Shown here in pieces: positions 51,470-60,270 of a stretch of DNA of 64,000 bases. This stretch comes from Anaerolineae bacterium (GTDB lineage Bacteria > Chloroflexota > Anaerolineae > DUEN01), in assembly GCA_025060615.1 (NCBI GenBank), contig JANXBS010000008.1, positions 62,001 through 126,000 of the forward strand. The letters run 5' to 3'. Position 1 is the stretch's first letter. The number at the start of each line of letters is the position of its first letter. Both the position numbers and the translations under genes were made by a program. The notes under the pieces are model-generated. The model searched no databases and had not been told where the DNA came from. It saw only the letters and a program-made list of their open reading frames with translations.

Positions 51470-54331
51470 ATGATCACTGCCAACCCTTATTGGCTCTTTC
51501 GTCTGGCTACGATCCTATTGTTGGCCCTCGCCTTGTTCGTCCTCGGGCCGACCACAGTGGTGCGTGGAGCCACCTATACTGTCAATAGCTTGGCCGATCC
51601 CGGTGACGGCACCTGTGATACGAACGAATGTACTCTTCGCGAAGCGATTACCGCCGCCAATGCCAACTCCGGTTCTGCGGATACCATCAATTTCTCCGTT
51701 ACTGGCACCATCAACCTGAGCTCGCAGCTCCCGGACTTGACGGATACGGCCGGAGTGACGATCAGCGGGACAGGCATCACCCTCGATGGCGGCAATAGCA
51801 TCGCCTATGGCCTGCGCAGCGTCTCGACGCAGAACAACACCATTTCTGGCCTCACCCTGCAAAACTTCACCACGGTCGGAATCGAATTCGTTACCTACAC
51901 GAGTGGCACCGATGGCGGTCATAACTTACAAGATGTCACCGTGACCAACAGCAATATTGGCGTCCGGATTTATAACGGCACTGGCGTGAGCATAAGCGAC
52001 TGCACGCTGACCGATAACAACACTGCCGGCATCGTAATCGAGTGGTACAGCGGCATTCCCAACATCGACATTGATGGGTGTACCATCGGCGGCAACAGCG
52101 GCGACGGCAATGGCATCGGCATTGACATCGCCAACGAAGGCGCCGATGGCATTACCATCCAGGACAACACGATTTCCTACAATACCACCCACGGTATTCG
52201 AATTTTCGGCGGTGCCGATAACACCACTATTGAGGGTAACACCATTACCAACAACGGCAGCAATCAAAACCACTACGGGATTTTTATCACTGGCGCTGGT
52301 ACCAACGGAACCCAGATCGTCAATAACAACACCATCACCTACAATCAGGGCCATGGCATCGCCCTTGTCTCGGGGCCCCAAAACACCGTCATCCGTAGCA
52401 ATACCATTACCAACAACGGCCAAATCATCGTCGGGAGCTATGCAGGCAGCGGTGTCAGCGTTGAAGGCGACGGGACGGATGGGACCATGATTGGTGGCAC
52501 TGACGGCGACCAGGGCAATGCTATCTGTTGTAATAACGGTAACGGCATCATCGTTAAGGGCGCAAGTGCTAATGGACCGGCCGATACAAGTATTATCGGC
52601 AATGCTATCTACCAGAACGGTCAGGCGAGCACCAATGGCGTAGGCATCCACATCGCCGGCGTGGTGGAGGACGGGGGCGATGCCGATAGCTACACCGTGG
52701 TCGTGCAGAGCAATGCAATTTACGCCAATTTCGCCCAAGGTATTCTCATCGAGCACGGCGGGGCCGGTTCGCCGACCAACACGCTCATCGGCGGCACCTA
52801 TGGCAGCCAGGGCAATCTCGTCTACAAAAACGGGCAAGAAGGGGTGCTCATCCGGGATAATGGCAGTAACGGCCACGTAGTGCGAGGTAACACTATCGGC
52901 ATCAGCGTGATGGGCGGCAGCTCATCTGCAGCGGCACCCAACAATAACTCGGGCGTGGCCATCACCAACGGCGCGCAGAACAATCTTATCGAAGGCAATG
53001 ACATCGCCTACAACCGCTACCAAGACTTGCTCCTCTCCGGCAGTGGGACTACCGGCAACGTTGTACAGTATAATTCGATTGACTCTGATAGCAACGAAAC
53101 GCCGCATAACTATGACAACAGCGGTGTAGTGATCACAGGGGCAGCGTCGAACAACACCATCGGACCCTGCAACAGCATTACCGATCACCGTTTCGATGGT
53201 ATCCTCATCCTTGGTGATAACGCTGACAACAACATGGTCAAGGACAACAATAGCAACTGCTTCTCCTGGCCTAGTGATACGGCCGGCATCACCGGCAACG
53301 GCCGTGGTATCTCGATCGTTAACAATAGCGTCAGCGGCGAGGCTTTCGGTCGTGTCGATCCCGCCCATGGCATCCCCGGCCCCGACAACACGACTGTCCA
53401 GAATAACACCATCAGCAGCAACGTTGGCGATGGTGTTTATGTTAAGTTAACCTCTAACACCCTAATCAAGAACAACATCATCAACGGTAATGTGACTCAC
53501 GGCATTCTGTGGGTAGGTTCCACCGGCGGCAGCATTCAGGGCAATACGATTTCGGGCAATGCGAATCACGGGCTGCGCATCGAGCCCCACTACGGCAGTA
53601 GCACGTCGCCCGATACCGCCAGCGATGACCATCTCAACGGCACCTTGCGCATCGGCACCGATTCGCCCAATACCTTTGCCCACAACGGCGGCAGCGGGGT
53701 TTATATCATTGACGACGACATCGGTTACACCGTGAGCCAGATCGCCAGCAATAACAGCTTCAGCGGCAACCAGAACCAGGTGCAACAGGACTGGCTGGGT
53801 GTGGTTGAGCTGTTGGTTTGTAGCGGTGGCTCGTGTATCCCTATCACGAGTGGCCAGACGGTCACCATCATCGCCAACGGCGGTTCGCCGATTTGGAGCG
53901 GCAGCACCTATGATGCTACCGGTTCGAATCCTGCTCTGGGTGTGTGGGGACCAAGTGGTCTCGACTACGACGACGTGGACACCTGGTTCACTATCACCGA
54001 GGCGCTAGTCGGCAACAACGGCGCTCTGGTAAGCTATACACCTCACACCGTCACGACGACGGGAACCTACAATCACAGCGGCACCTTTAGCTACGACGGC
54101 GACAGCACCACCCATTCGGTCAGCCCCGATTACGGGTTACCCTTCAGCAACGACACTGCTTCGAGCTACACCGGCCGCTATCAGATCGCCCAATTAAGGT
54201 TTGCACCCACCGCCATAGAGTTGACGACGCTGACCGCCACTGTGCCGCAACCGTTGACTTGGCGGCGACTAGTAGTGGTGGCGATCCTGAGCGGTCTTGG
54301 CTTCCTTTTAGGGTATCTGAAACGGAGATAG
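51470..54331 (+). CDS. CSLREA-domain right-handed beta-helix surface protein
   Basis: 953 residues behind AAAGGAG. The signal peptide runs to about 33 (LALFVLGPTTVVRGA). The CSLREA domain follows: YTVNSLADPGDGTCDTNECTLREAITAANANSG (about 35-67, in parts). Residues 75-790 are a long parallel beta-helix made of repeated strand units with asparagine turns (NTISYNTTHGIRIFGG, NTITNNGQIIVGS, NAIYQNGQ, GNTISGNANHGLRIE). The last 40 residues contain PTAIELTTLTATVPQP, a membrane helix (VVVAILSGLGFLLGYL) and a basic end KRR, which is a sorting or anchoring signal. Beta-helices of this kind bind or cleave polysaccharides, but no catalytic set is visible. Likely an attached adhesin or polysaccharide-binding protein. 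It is Asn/Gly-rich and less GC-rich than its neighbours. Confidence 0.88.
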   Translation: MITANPYWLFRLATILLLALALFVLGPTTVVRGATYTVNSLADPGDGTCDTNECTLREAITAANANSGSADTINFSVTGTINLSSQLPDLTDTAGVTISGTGITLDGGNSIAYGLRSVSTQNNTISGLTLQNFTTVGIEFVTYTSGTDGGHNLQDVTVTNSNIGVRIYNGTGVSISDCTLTDNNTAGIVIEWYSGIPNIDIDGCTIGGNSGDGNGIGIDIANEGADGITIQDNTISYNTTHGIRIFGGADNTTIEGNTITNNGSNQNHYGIFITGAGTNGTQIVNNNTITYNQGHGIALVSGPQNTVIRSNTITNNGQIIVGSYAGSGVSVEGDGTDGTMIGGTDGDQGNAICCNNGNGIIVKGASANGPADTSIIGNAIYQNGQASTNGVGIHIAGVVEDGGDADSYTVVVQSNAIYANFAQGILIEHGGAGSPTNTLIGGTYGSQGNLVYKNGQEGVLIRDNGSNGHVVRGNTIGISVMGGSSSAAAPNNNSGVAITNGAQNNLIEGNDIAYNRYQDLLLSGSGTTGNVVQYNSIDSDSNETPHNYDNSGVVITGAASNNTIGPCNSITDHRFDGILILGDNADNNMVKDNNSNCFSWPSDTAGITGNGRGISIVNNSVSGEAFGRVDPAHGIPGPDNTTVQNNTISSNVGDGVYVKLTSNTLIKNNIINGNVTHGILWVGSTGGSIQGNTISGNANHGLRIEPHYGSSTSPDTASDDHLNGTLRIGTDSPNTFAHNGGSGVYIIDDDIGYTVSQIASNNSFSGNQNQVQQDWLGVVELLVCSGGSCIPITSGQTVTIIANGGSPIWSGSTYDATGSNPALGVWGPSGLDYDDVDTWFTITEALVGNNGALVSYTPHTVTTTGTYNHSGTFSYDGDSTTHSVSPDYGLPFSNDTASSYTGRYQIAQLRFAPTAIELTTLTATVPQPLTWRRLVVVAILSGLGFLLGYLKRR

Positions 54332-54337
54332 GGCTGG

Positions 54338-54370
54338 GGAGAGGAAGTCATTAAGAATTCCTCTCCTTTC
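54338..54370 (+). terminator. Intrinsic terminator after the beta-helix gene
   Basis: GGAGAGGAA (54338-54346) pairs with TTCCTCTCC (54358-54366) and is followed by TTTCTTT. The stem is nine bp with an 11-base loop. Confidence 0.75.
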
Positions 54371-54561
54371 TTTGCGAATTAATGCTTTTCATCCTAGACC
54401 CGCTGAGCTCGCCACTGTAGCCTTCGCGCTGTGTAGACAGCGAGCCGACGACCTGCTGTCCATTCCTTCGTCTAACGCAACCCAGTCGCAATAAGGGAAG
54501 AGTCGGCCAGCTGCAATCGTATACTCAGCTTTCTGTAAAGTTGCTATCAGGAGAGCTTATC

Positions 54562-55860
54562 ATGACAGAGTTGCTTGCTGGCTTTGGCCGGGCTGACATC
54601 ACTCCTAAGATCGGTTGCCAGCTCGTGGGATATGCCGGACGCTCTAGCGGCGCAACGGGTGTGCATGATCCTTTGTTCTCGCGGGCGCTGGTTCTAGAGA
54701 ATCCAGATGGACGTTGGGCTCTCATCTCGAATGATCTCTGTTATCTCAACGCGGAGACTATTCGGGAGATTCGCGAAAGCATCTACCGTCGCGTGGGCAT
54801 CCCGCCGAGCCATACCTTTGTCGCAGCCACGCATACCCACTCAGGCCCCCATGACCGACATGCCCACAATTGGGATCGACCACTGGCTGAGTTAGTAGCT
54901 AATGCGGTTGAAACCGCCTGTCAAGCTCTTCAACCTGCTCGAATTGGTAGTGGCTTTGGTTTCCTGTACGGTTACTCTATCAATCGACGATGGTTGGATC
55001 GTCCGATAGATCCGGGCATCGCTGTCCTACGGGTAGACGACGCGGCTGGCCGGCCGCTGGGGCTGGTGACGAATTTCGGCTGCCATGCCGTCGTGCTCGG
55101 CTATGACAACTACCTGATCAGCGCTGACTGGCCGGGCTACGCCTGCGCGAAGCTAGAACAGGCTCTCGGCACAGGGGCGATTTGCCTTTTCTTTCAGGGA
55201 GGAGCTGGCGACGTTAACCCCCTGGTGGAAGGTGTGCGCAAGCATTTGCGTAGCGGCCACACTGTCATTGCTGGAGATCTAAGCGCTTACTACGGCTCAT
55301 TGGATGATCCCCAACGCTGGAACATTTATGACCGCGGGGGCGGCACCTTTGAGGAAGCAGCCGAGTTAGGAGAGGCCTTTGCTGACGAAGTGCTGCGGGT
55401 CGCCACTCGCATTTCGACTATGACCCTAGCGGATTCGATCTGGTCAGAACAAGTGACCATCAACGCTGCCGCTGACCCTGATGAGCCACGTCCAGAACCG
55501 CCGGCTTGGTCACGCGCGCTCATCACAGAAGCGCCAACTATAGCTAACCCGTCAGATATCCCGGCCGAGGTCATGGTATTTAGCTTGGATGGCATGGTGT
55601 TGATCGGAGAGCCCGGCGAGCCGTTTAGCCAAACGGCGGTGAACTTTAAAGTCCGATCGCGCGCTCTAGGGTATACCACCCCTGTGCTGGCGGGATACGC
55701 TAACGGATGGCTGGTCTATTTGCCGGAGCCAGAGGCCTTTGACGAGGGAGGATATGAGCCAGGCTGGGCTGTACGCCTGGGCATTAGCCGCCACTTCCAA
55801 ATGCGCGTGTGGGAGGCCATCGAGCCCATCCTACGACAACGAGCTATGAGAAAAGGGTAA
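54562..55860 (+). CDS. Neutral/alkaline ceramidase-family hydrolase, copy 1
   Basis: Start at ATG 54562 with AGGAG eight bases upstream; 432 residues. It has the neutral ceramidase N-terminal fold: LLAGFGRADITPKIGCQLVGYAG, then FVAATHTHSGPHD (first zinc His), NFGCHAVVLGYDN (second zinc His), LFFQGGAGDVNPL, and the C-terminal GYANGWLVYLPEPEAFDEGGYE. No signal peptide is present, unlike secreted true ceramidases, and the protein lacks their C-terminal domain. Members of this group are often linked to sugar or cyclitol metabolism, so the substrate is open. The next two frames follow within 4 and 160 bases, in one apparent operon. Confidence 0.85.
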   Translation: MTELLAGFGRADITPKIGCQLVGYAGRSSGATGVHDPLFSRALVLENPDGRWALISNDLCYLNAETIREIRESIYRRVGIPPSHTFVAATHTHSGPHDRHAHNWDRPLAELVANAVETACQALQPARIGSGFGFLYGYSINRRWLDRPIDPGIAVLRVDDAAGRPLGLVTNFGCHAVVLGYDNYLISADWPGYACAKLEQALGTGAICLFFQGGAGDVNPLVEGVRKHLRSGHTVIAGDLSAYYGSLDDPQRWNIYDRGGGTFEEAAELGEAFADEVLRVATRISTMTLADSIWSEQVTINAAADPDEPRPEPPAWSRALITEAPTIANPSDIPAEVMVFSLDGMVLIGEPGEPFSQTAVNFKVRSRALGYTTPVLAGYANGWLVYLPEPEAFDEGGYEPGWAVRLGISRHFQMRVWEAIEPILRQRAMRKG

Positions 55861-55863
55861 GCT

Positions 55864-56052
55864 ATGAGCCAATTGGCGATTCATGGAGGTCCGCAGGCAG
55901 CCGGCGCATTCAAGATGCCCGAATGGCCCATCCTCACCGATGAAGACCGCCATACGGTTATGGACGCTCTGGAATCGAAAGAAAATGGTGCCGGTCAGCA
56001 GTCAAAGGCGTTAACCGCTTATGACCAAGACCCTTCAGGCTGGAGCGGCTAA
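55864..56052 (+). pseudogene. Stump of a DegT-type aminotransferase gene
   Basis: The first ~40 residues (MSQLAIHGGPQAAGAF, EWPILTDEDRHTVMDALES) are a typical DegT/DnrJ/EryC1 N-terminus, close in style to the gene at 27533-28771. After about residue 40 the sequence loses similarity and stops at 62. The next gene begins inside it (56021). The rest of the aminotransferase, about 340 residues, is missing. A deletion that joined this start to the following ceramidase-family gene is the simplest reading. Confidence 0.75.
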
Positions 56053-57385
56053 GGTAAATATCACGCCGCCGCTAACGATCCCGTATCTAGGCTATGAGCC
56101 ACGTCACGCCTTCTTCGAGGGTATACACGATCCCCTCTATGTCCGCGCTCTGGCCATAGACGACGGGTTGACACAGGCGATCATCCTTGCGGCCGATGCT
56201 ATCGGCTTTAGTAACGAGATCCTTGGCTCAGAACGTAACTTCACAGCAGAGGTGCGGGCGCGTATTGAGCGGAGGACCGGCGTACCCGCCACTCATATTA
56301 TGCTGACCTGCAGCCACGCCCATTCCACTCCAGAGACGATCCATCTGCGCCGTCTACTTGATACACCAGCTGCCGCACCGTGGCTAGAAACACTCATAGA
56401 CCAGTTGACCTCGGCAGCGGTAATGGCGATAAGCCGACGCAGAGCCCACATCCTCAAGATCGGCATAGGCGAGGTGCGTGGGCTGGCACGCAATAGACGT
56501 GTCCTGGGTAAACATGGAGGCGTTTATCCGATTGAAGAACGCCCGTCAAAGGACCAGATCGCTGATTGGGGCATCGTTGATCCGCAAGTTGGTGTGCTCC
56601 TGCTGGAAGACGAACGCGGTGATTCGTGCATCGTGCTAGCCAACTTTGCCTGTCATCCGGTCACCGTGCAAGTACAACCGTTGATCTCGGCGGACTTCCC
56701 AGGCGCGGCGATGGCACTTGTGGAGCGTAATGTACCTGGATGTACGGTAAGCCTATTCTTGCAAGGCGCCTGCGGCGATCTAAATCCCGCACGAGACGAT
56801 AGCCGTGATTTCAAAGACGTAGACCGATATGGCCTGATGTTAGGGGGAGAAGTACTCAAACTAGTAGGCCTCCTGAGCTCACCAGATTACCCGATAAGCC
56901 ATCCGATTGTTGCTGTAAATTCTGTAGTCATCTCGCTTCCTACACGAGATGTACCAGCACGCGACTCGGTGTTGAAGACCTTCGAAGAAGCAGATCGAAA
57001 ACTAGCGATGGCAACAACAGAAGAGGAACGGAAACATTTTGCGAAGGAACGGCGTCAAGCCGAGGAAGCTTTAATCCTTATCGCCCGTAGCGCAGAGCCA
57101 ATTGAAGCGGAAATCCAGGTTATGCGGTTGGGTGATGCTGCACTTGTTGCAATCCCAGGGGAGCTATTTGCCGAGCTTGGCTTGGAGATCAAGCGAAGAA
57201 GCATCGCTCCATATACCTTCATCGTCTGTTATGCCAACGGCTGGATCGGCTATATCCCCACAGAAAAAGCCTGGGGCCAAGGAGGCTACGAGGTAGAGCT
57301 CGGCCCTTGGACACGCGTCGGCCCTATGGCCGGAGTCCTCGTCGTTGAAAAGGCGATTGAGTTGATCCGTGAAGCGATGAAGTAA
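56021..57385 (+). CDS. Neutral/alkaline ceramidase-family hydrolase, copy 2
   Basis: 454 residues. Same fold as copy 1: LQAGAAKVNITPPLTIPYLGYE, HIMLTCSHAHSTPETIH (zinc His), NFACHPVTVQVQ (second His), LFLQGACGDLNPARDD and VCYANGWIGYIPTEKAWGQGGYEVE. An extra charged helix (about 305-345, rich in Glu/Lys) is inserted. No signal peptide. It diverges clearly from copy 1, so the pair is an old duplication or two members of one pathway. The start ATG lies inside the DegT stump and lacks an obvious ribosome site, so expression may depend on read-through from the upstream frame. It ends five bases from the convergent comM gene. Confidence 0.83.
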   Translation: MTKTLQAGAAKVNITPPLTIPYLGYEPRHAFFEGIHDPLYVRALAIDDGLTQAIILAADAIGFSNEILGSERNFTAEVRARIERRTGVPATHIMLTCSHAHSTPETIHLRRLLDTPAAAPWLETLIDQLTSAAVMAISRRRAHILKIGIGEVRGLARNRRVLGKHGGVYPIEERPSKDQIADWGIVDPQVGVLLLEDERGDSCIVLANFACHPVTVQVQPLISADFPGAAMALVERNVPGCTVSLFLQGACGDLNPARDDSRDFKDVDRYGLMLGGEVLKLVGLLSSPDYPISHPIVAVNSVVISLPTRDVPARDSVLKTFEEADRKLAMATTEEERKHFAKERRQAEEALILIARSAEPIEAEIQVMRLGDAALVAIPGELFAELGLEIKRRSIAPYTFIVCYANGWIGYIPTEKAWGQGGYEVELGPWTRVGPMAGVLVVEKAIELIREAMK

Positions 57386-57390
57386 AGGGC

Positions 57391-58914
57391 TTAAACCTGC
57401 CGGCGTGGCCGATACTGGATAGCCTCAGCGATGTGAGTCACCTCGATCCGCTCGCTCCCCGCCAGGTCCGCAATCGTCCTCGCCAGCTTGAGGATACGAT
57501 GATAGGCTCGCGCGCTCATCTGCATCTGGCGCATGGCAGCACCCAGCAAACTGCGGCCCGCCTCATCTATCGGACAAAACTCTCGGATCTCGGCCGGCCG
57601 CATGTCGGCGTTGCACTGAAGTTGGGTGCCCGCAAATCGCCTCCGTTGCCGCTCTCGAGCCGCCTCCACCCGGGCCCGAACCACCGCCGAAGGCTCCCCC
57701 CGCCGAGTGTCAGCCAACTTCTCGAAATCCACCCGCGGCACCTCGACGTGGATGTCAATGCGGTCCAACAGCGGCCCAGAGATACGCTTCTGGTATCGGC
57801 TCACCATGGTAGGTGAGCAGGTGCACTCCTTTACCGGGTCGCCGTAATAGCCACAAGGACAGGGATTCAGCGCGGCAATCAGGATGAAGTTGGCCGGAAA
57901 GCTGAGGGTGCCCGTGGAACGGGCAATGGTGACCACGCGATCCTCCAAGGGCTGACGCAACACCTCCAATACCCGCTGGCCAAACTCGGGCAGCTCATCC
58001 AGGAACAACACCCCTCGATGGGCCAGGGAGATCTCCCCCGGCCGCGGCCAGTGCCCGCCGCCAACAAGGCCGGCATGGCTGATGGTGTGATGGGGCGCAC
58101 GGAACGGCCGATGCCGAATCATCGGCTGATCCGGCGGCAACAGCCCGGCTACGCTATAGATCTTAGTCACCTCCAGCGCCTCCTCAACGGTCATCCGCGG
58201 CAAAATGGACGGCATAGATCGGGCTAGTAACGTCTTGCCTGCCCCTGGCGGCCCACTCATTAGCACGTTGTGGCCGCCCGCTGCGGCGATCTCCAAGGCT
58301 CGTTTCACATGTTCCTGTCCTTTGATATCGGCCAGATCTGTGGCGTAGGATGATGGCTCGTCGCAATCGAGGCTCAACTGACCCTCGTACGGTGGGATGC
58401 GCCGCAATCCCTGCAGATGGGCGGCCAGAGTCGTCAGGTGATCCACTGGAAACACTTCGACGTCCCCAACCAGAGCGGCTTCCGGCGCGTCTACCGCTGG
58501 CACGAACATCCGTCCCAACCCTCGCTCGCGGGCCAGCGCGGCCATGGGCAGGATGCCGTTTGTGTGACGCACGCTGCCATCTAGCGAAAGCTCTCCCACC
58601 ACCAGCGCGTTCTCCACCGCATCGGGCCAGACCTGCTCCGTTGCGATAAGCACCCCCACAGCGATCGGGAGATCATACGCCGGCCCTTCTTTGCGCAGGT
58701 CGGCAGGTGCCAGATTGACGGTGATGCGCTGGTTAGGCCAGCGGAAGCCGCTGTTGCGGATGGCCGAGCGCACACGCTCGCTGGACTCCTTTACGGCGGC
58801 ATCCGGCAAGCCAACGATAGTCAGTCCAGGCAATCCAGAGGAGATATCCACTTCCACCTGGACCAATGCGCCCTCCAGGCCAACCACAGCACAACTGGTC
58901 ACACGAGCGAGCAT
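57391..58914 (-). CDS. comM: YifB/ComM-family Mg-chelatase-like AAA+ ATPase
   Basis: Start chosen at ATG 58914 with GGAGGAG upstream; 507 residues, the usual length. N-terminal Lon-protease-like domain ([25 protein letters not shown] in part, [22 protein letters not shown] in part), then AAA+ domain with Walker [22 protein letters not shown], Walker [14 protein letters not shown], and [25 protein letters not shown], then the Mg_chelatase_C domain ([24 protein letters not shown]). ComM is a hexameric helicase that promotes branch migration of incoming DNA in transformation. With comEA in the window it supports natural competence. Confidence 0.92.
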   Translation of the reverse strand: MLARVTSCAVVGLEGALVQVEVDISSGLPGLTIVGLPDAAVKESSERVRSAIRNSGFRWPNQRITVNLAPADLRKEGPAYDLPIAVGVLIATEQVWPDAVENALVVGELSLDGSVRHTNGILPMAALARERGLGRMFVPAVDAPEAALVGDVEVFPVDHLTTLAAHLQGLRRIPPYEGQLSLDCDEPSSYATDLADIKGQEHVKRALEIAAAGGHNVLMSGPPGAGKTLLARSMPSILPRMTVEEALEVTKIYSVAGLLPPDQPMIRHRPFRAPHHTISHAGLVGGGHWPRPGEISLAHRGVLFLDELPEFGQRVLEVLRQPLEDRVVTIARSTGTLSFPANFILIAALNPCPCGYYGDPVKECTCSPTMVSRYQKRISGPLLDRIDIHVEVPRVDFEKLADTRRGEPSAVVRARVEAARERQRRRFAGTQLQCNADMRPAEIREFCPIDEAGRSLLGAAMRQMQMSARAYHRILKLARTIADLAGSERIEVTHIAEAIQYRPRRQV

Positions 58915-59165
58915 CAGAGGAGCTCCTCCCGGCTGGTACACGTAACAGCGTATCGCGTAAAGGCTCCCCCGTTAGAGGAGAGACCTAAAGGGGCAAAAGC
59001 TACTTCAGAAAGTCCCTGGATAAGGCCTTTCACCCGCTTCCTCTCGCCTGAAAGCTTCTGCTCCTGAAGTCAAGCAAGGCAGGGCAAAAGGCTGAAGAAG
59101 AGCCTTGTGGAGAAAGCGCCCTCCGCACCCCTTCCCTGCGATGAGATTTATGGGATTCAAACCTT

Positions 59166-59175
59166 GTGGTAGAAT
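59166..59175 (+). promoter_or_regulatory. Possible extended -10 promoter for the SDR gene
   Basis: TGGTAGAAT (59167-59175) is an extended -10 element about 30 bases before ATG 59207. No good -35 box is seen, as is usual for extended -10 promoters. Confidence 0.4.
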
Positions 59176-59206
59176 CATCGTATACAGGCGTTCTCGGAGG
59201 CGAAAG

Positions 59207-60214
59207 ATGACCACATTGATCACCGGAGCCACCGGCTTTATCGGTCGGAGGCTAACCCGTGTCCTTTGCCAACTAGGGGAACCCGTGCGCATCCTGGCGC
59301 GCCGATCCAGCAACCTCCGCCCCCTCGCCGACCTCCCCATCGAGATCGTGTACGGCGATCTAGCCGACCTGGACGCAGTGCGTGCGGCAGTACGGGGCGT
59401 ACGTCGTGTGTTCAACTGCGCCGGCATGGTCAGCGATTGGGGCCCCTGGGCCGCTTTTCAGGCCGCTAACATCACCGGCGTAGACAACCTGCTGCGGGCG
59501 ATGCGCAAAGAAACGCGCCTGGAGCGGTTCGTGCATCTCTCCACATCGGACGTCTATGGGTACCCCAACCGGCGCCACGTGACCGAGGATGCCCCGCTGG
59601 TGGATCGCCGGATGCATTACAACAGCAGCAAGATCGCCGGCGAGCGACTGGCCTGGCGTGCCTACCGTGAGCACGGCATCCCTTTGGTGGTGATTCGTCC
59701 CGCTTCCGTCTATGGGCCAGAAGACGTCCATTACGTGGGCGAGATCCTGGCTCTGCTCAAAAGCGGCACCATGATGCTAATTGACGAGGGCCGCCCGATC
59801 GCTGGCCTCACTTACGTAGATAACCTAGTGGACCTGCTCCTGCTGGCCGGCGAGCGACCAGCAGCAGTGGGGCAAGCCTTCAACGCCAGCGATGGCTCTG
59901 CCATCACCTGGCGGGATTTCACCGACCGGCTAGCGGCCATCGCGGGCACACCCTCAGCTCGGTTCTCACTGCCTCACGACCTGGCCTATGCGTTAGGCTG
60001 GATCATGGAACAGCTCTGGCGTATCTTACGCCGGCGCACTCGCCCCCTGCTCACACGCCAGGCCGTCGAGAACATCGGCACCCATCAGGACTTCTCTATC
60101 GCCCGCGCGCAACGGATGCTGGGATACCATCCTCGCGTCGATTTCGACGAGGGCATGGAACACGTCGCCCGCTGGCTACACGACACGCATCGGCCCCTTA
60201 CCACCTCGAGATAA
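59207..60214 (+). CDS. Extended SDR (epimerase/3-beta-HSD-like; candidate ketosphinganine reductase)
   Basis: Start at ATG 59207 with GGAGG six bases upstream; 335 residues. Rossmann motif TLITGATGFIGRRLTRVL, NADP-friendly basic residues RRSSNLRP at the end of strand 2, and the intact catalytic motif MHYNSSKIAGERLAW (Tyr-x3-Lys). The family covers nucleotide-sugar epimerases, 3-beta-hydroxysteroid dehydrogenases and the bacterial ketosphinganine reductase CerR. It lies next to a serine-palmitoyltransferase-like gene (convergent, 56-base gap), so reduction of 3-ketosphinganine is a reasonable guess. A sugar-modifying or other role is as possible on sequence alone. Confidence 0.85.
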   Translation: MTTLITGATGFIGRRLTRVLCQLGEPVRILARRSSNLRPLADLPIEIVYGDLADLDAVRAAVRGVRRVFNCAGMVSDWGPWAAFQAANITGVDNLLRAMRKETRLERFVHLSTSDVYGYPNRRHVTEDAPLVDRRMHYNSSKIAGERLAWRAYREHGIPLVVIRPASVYGPEDVHYVGEILALLKSGTMMLIDEGRPIAGLTYVDNLVDLLLLAGERPAAVGQAFNASDGSAITWRDFTDRLAAIAGTPSARFSLPHDLAYALGWIMEQLWRILRRRTRPLLTRQAVENIGTHQDFSIARAQRMLGYHPRVDFDEGMEHVARWLHDTHRPLTTSR

Positions 60215-60270
60215 CTGAAGGAAAGGGAGCCCCAGGCGCCTCCGACGCGTGACATCCCGCGTTTGACGCA

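Noticed and set aside
51926-52876. 316-codon open frame on the minus strand
   Set aside because: It mirrors the beta-helix gene; its Val/Ala/Asp-rich product is an artefact of the repeated Asn/Gly/Ile codons, and it has no ribosome site.
52080-53560. CRISPR-like or tandem repeats
   Set aside because: The similar units are degenerate coding repeats of a beta-helix, of variable length, with no identical repeat/spacer structure.
53931-53944. GGTTCGAATCCTGC, like a tRNA T-arm
   Set aside because: It lies in frame inside the beta-helix gene and no acceptor or anticodon stem can be formed around it.
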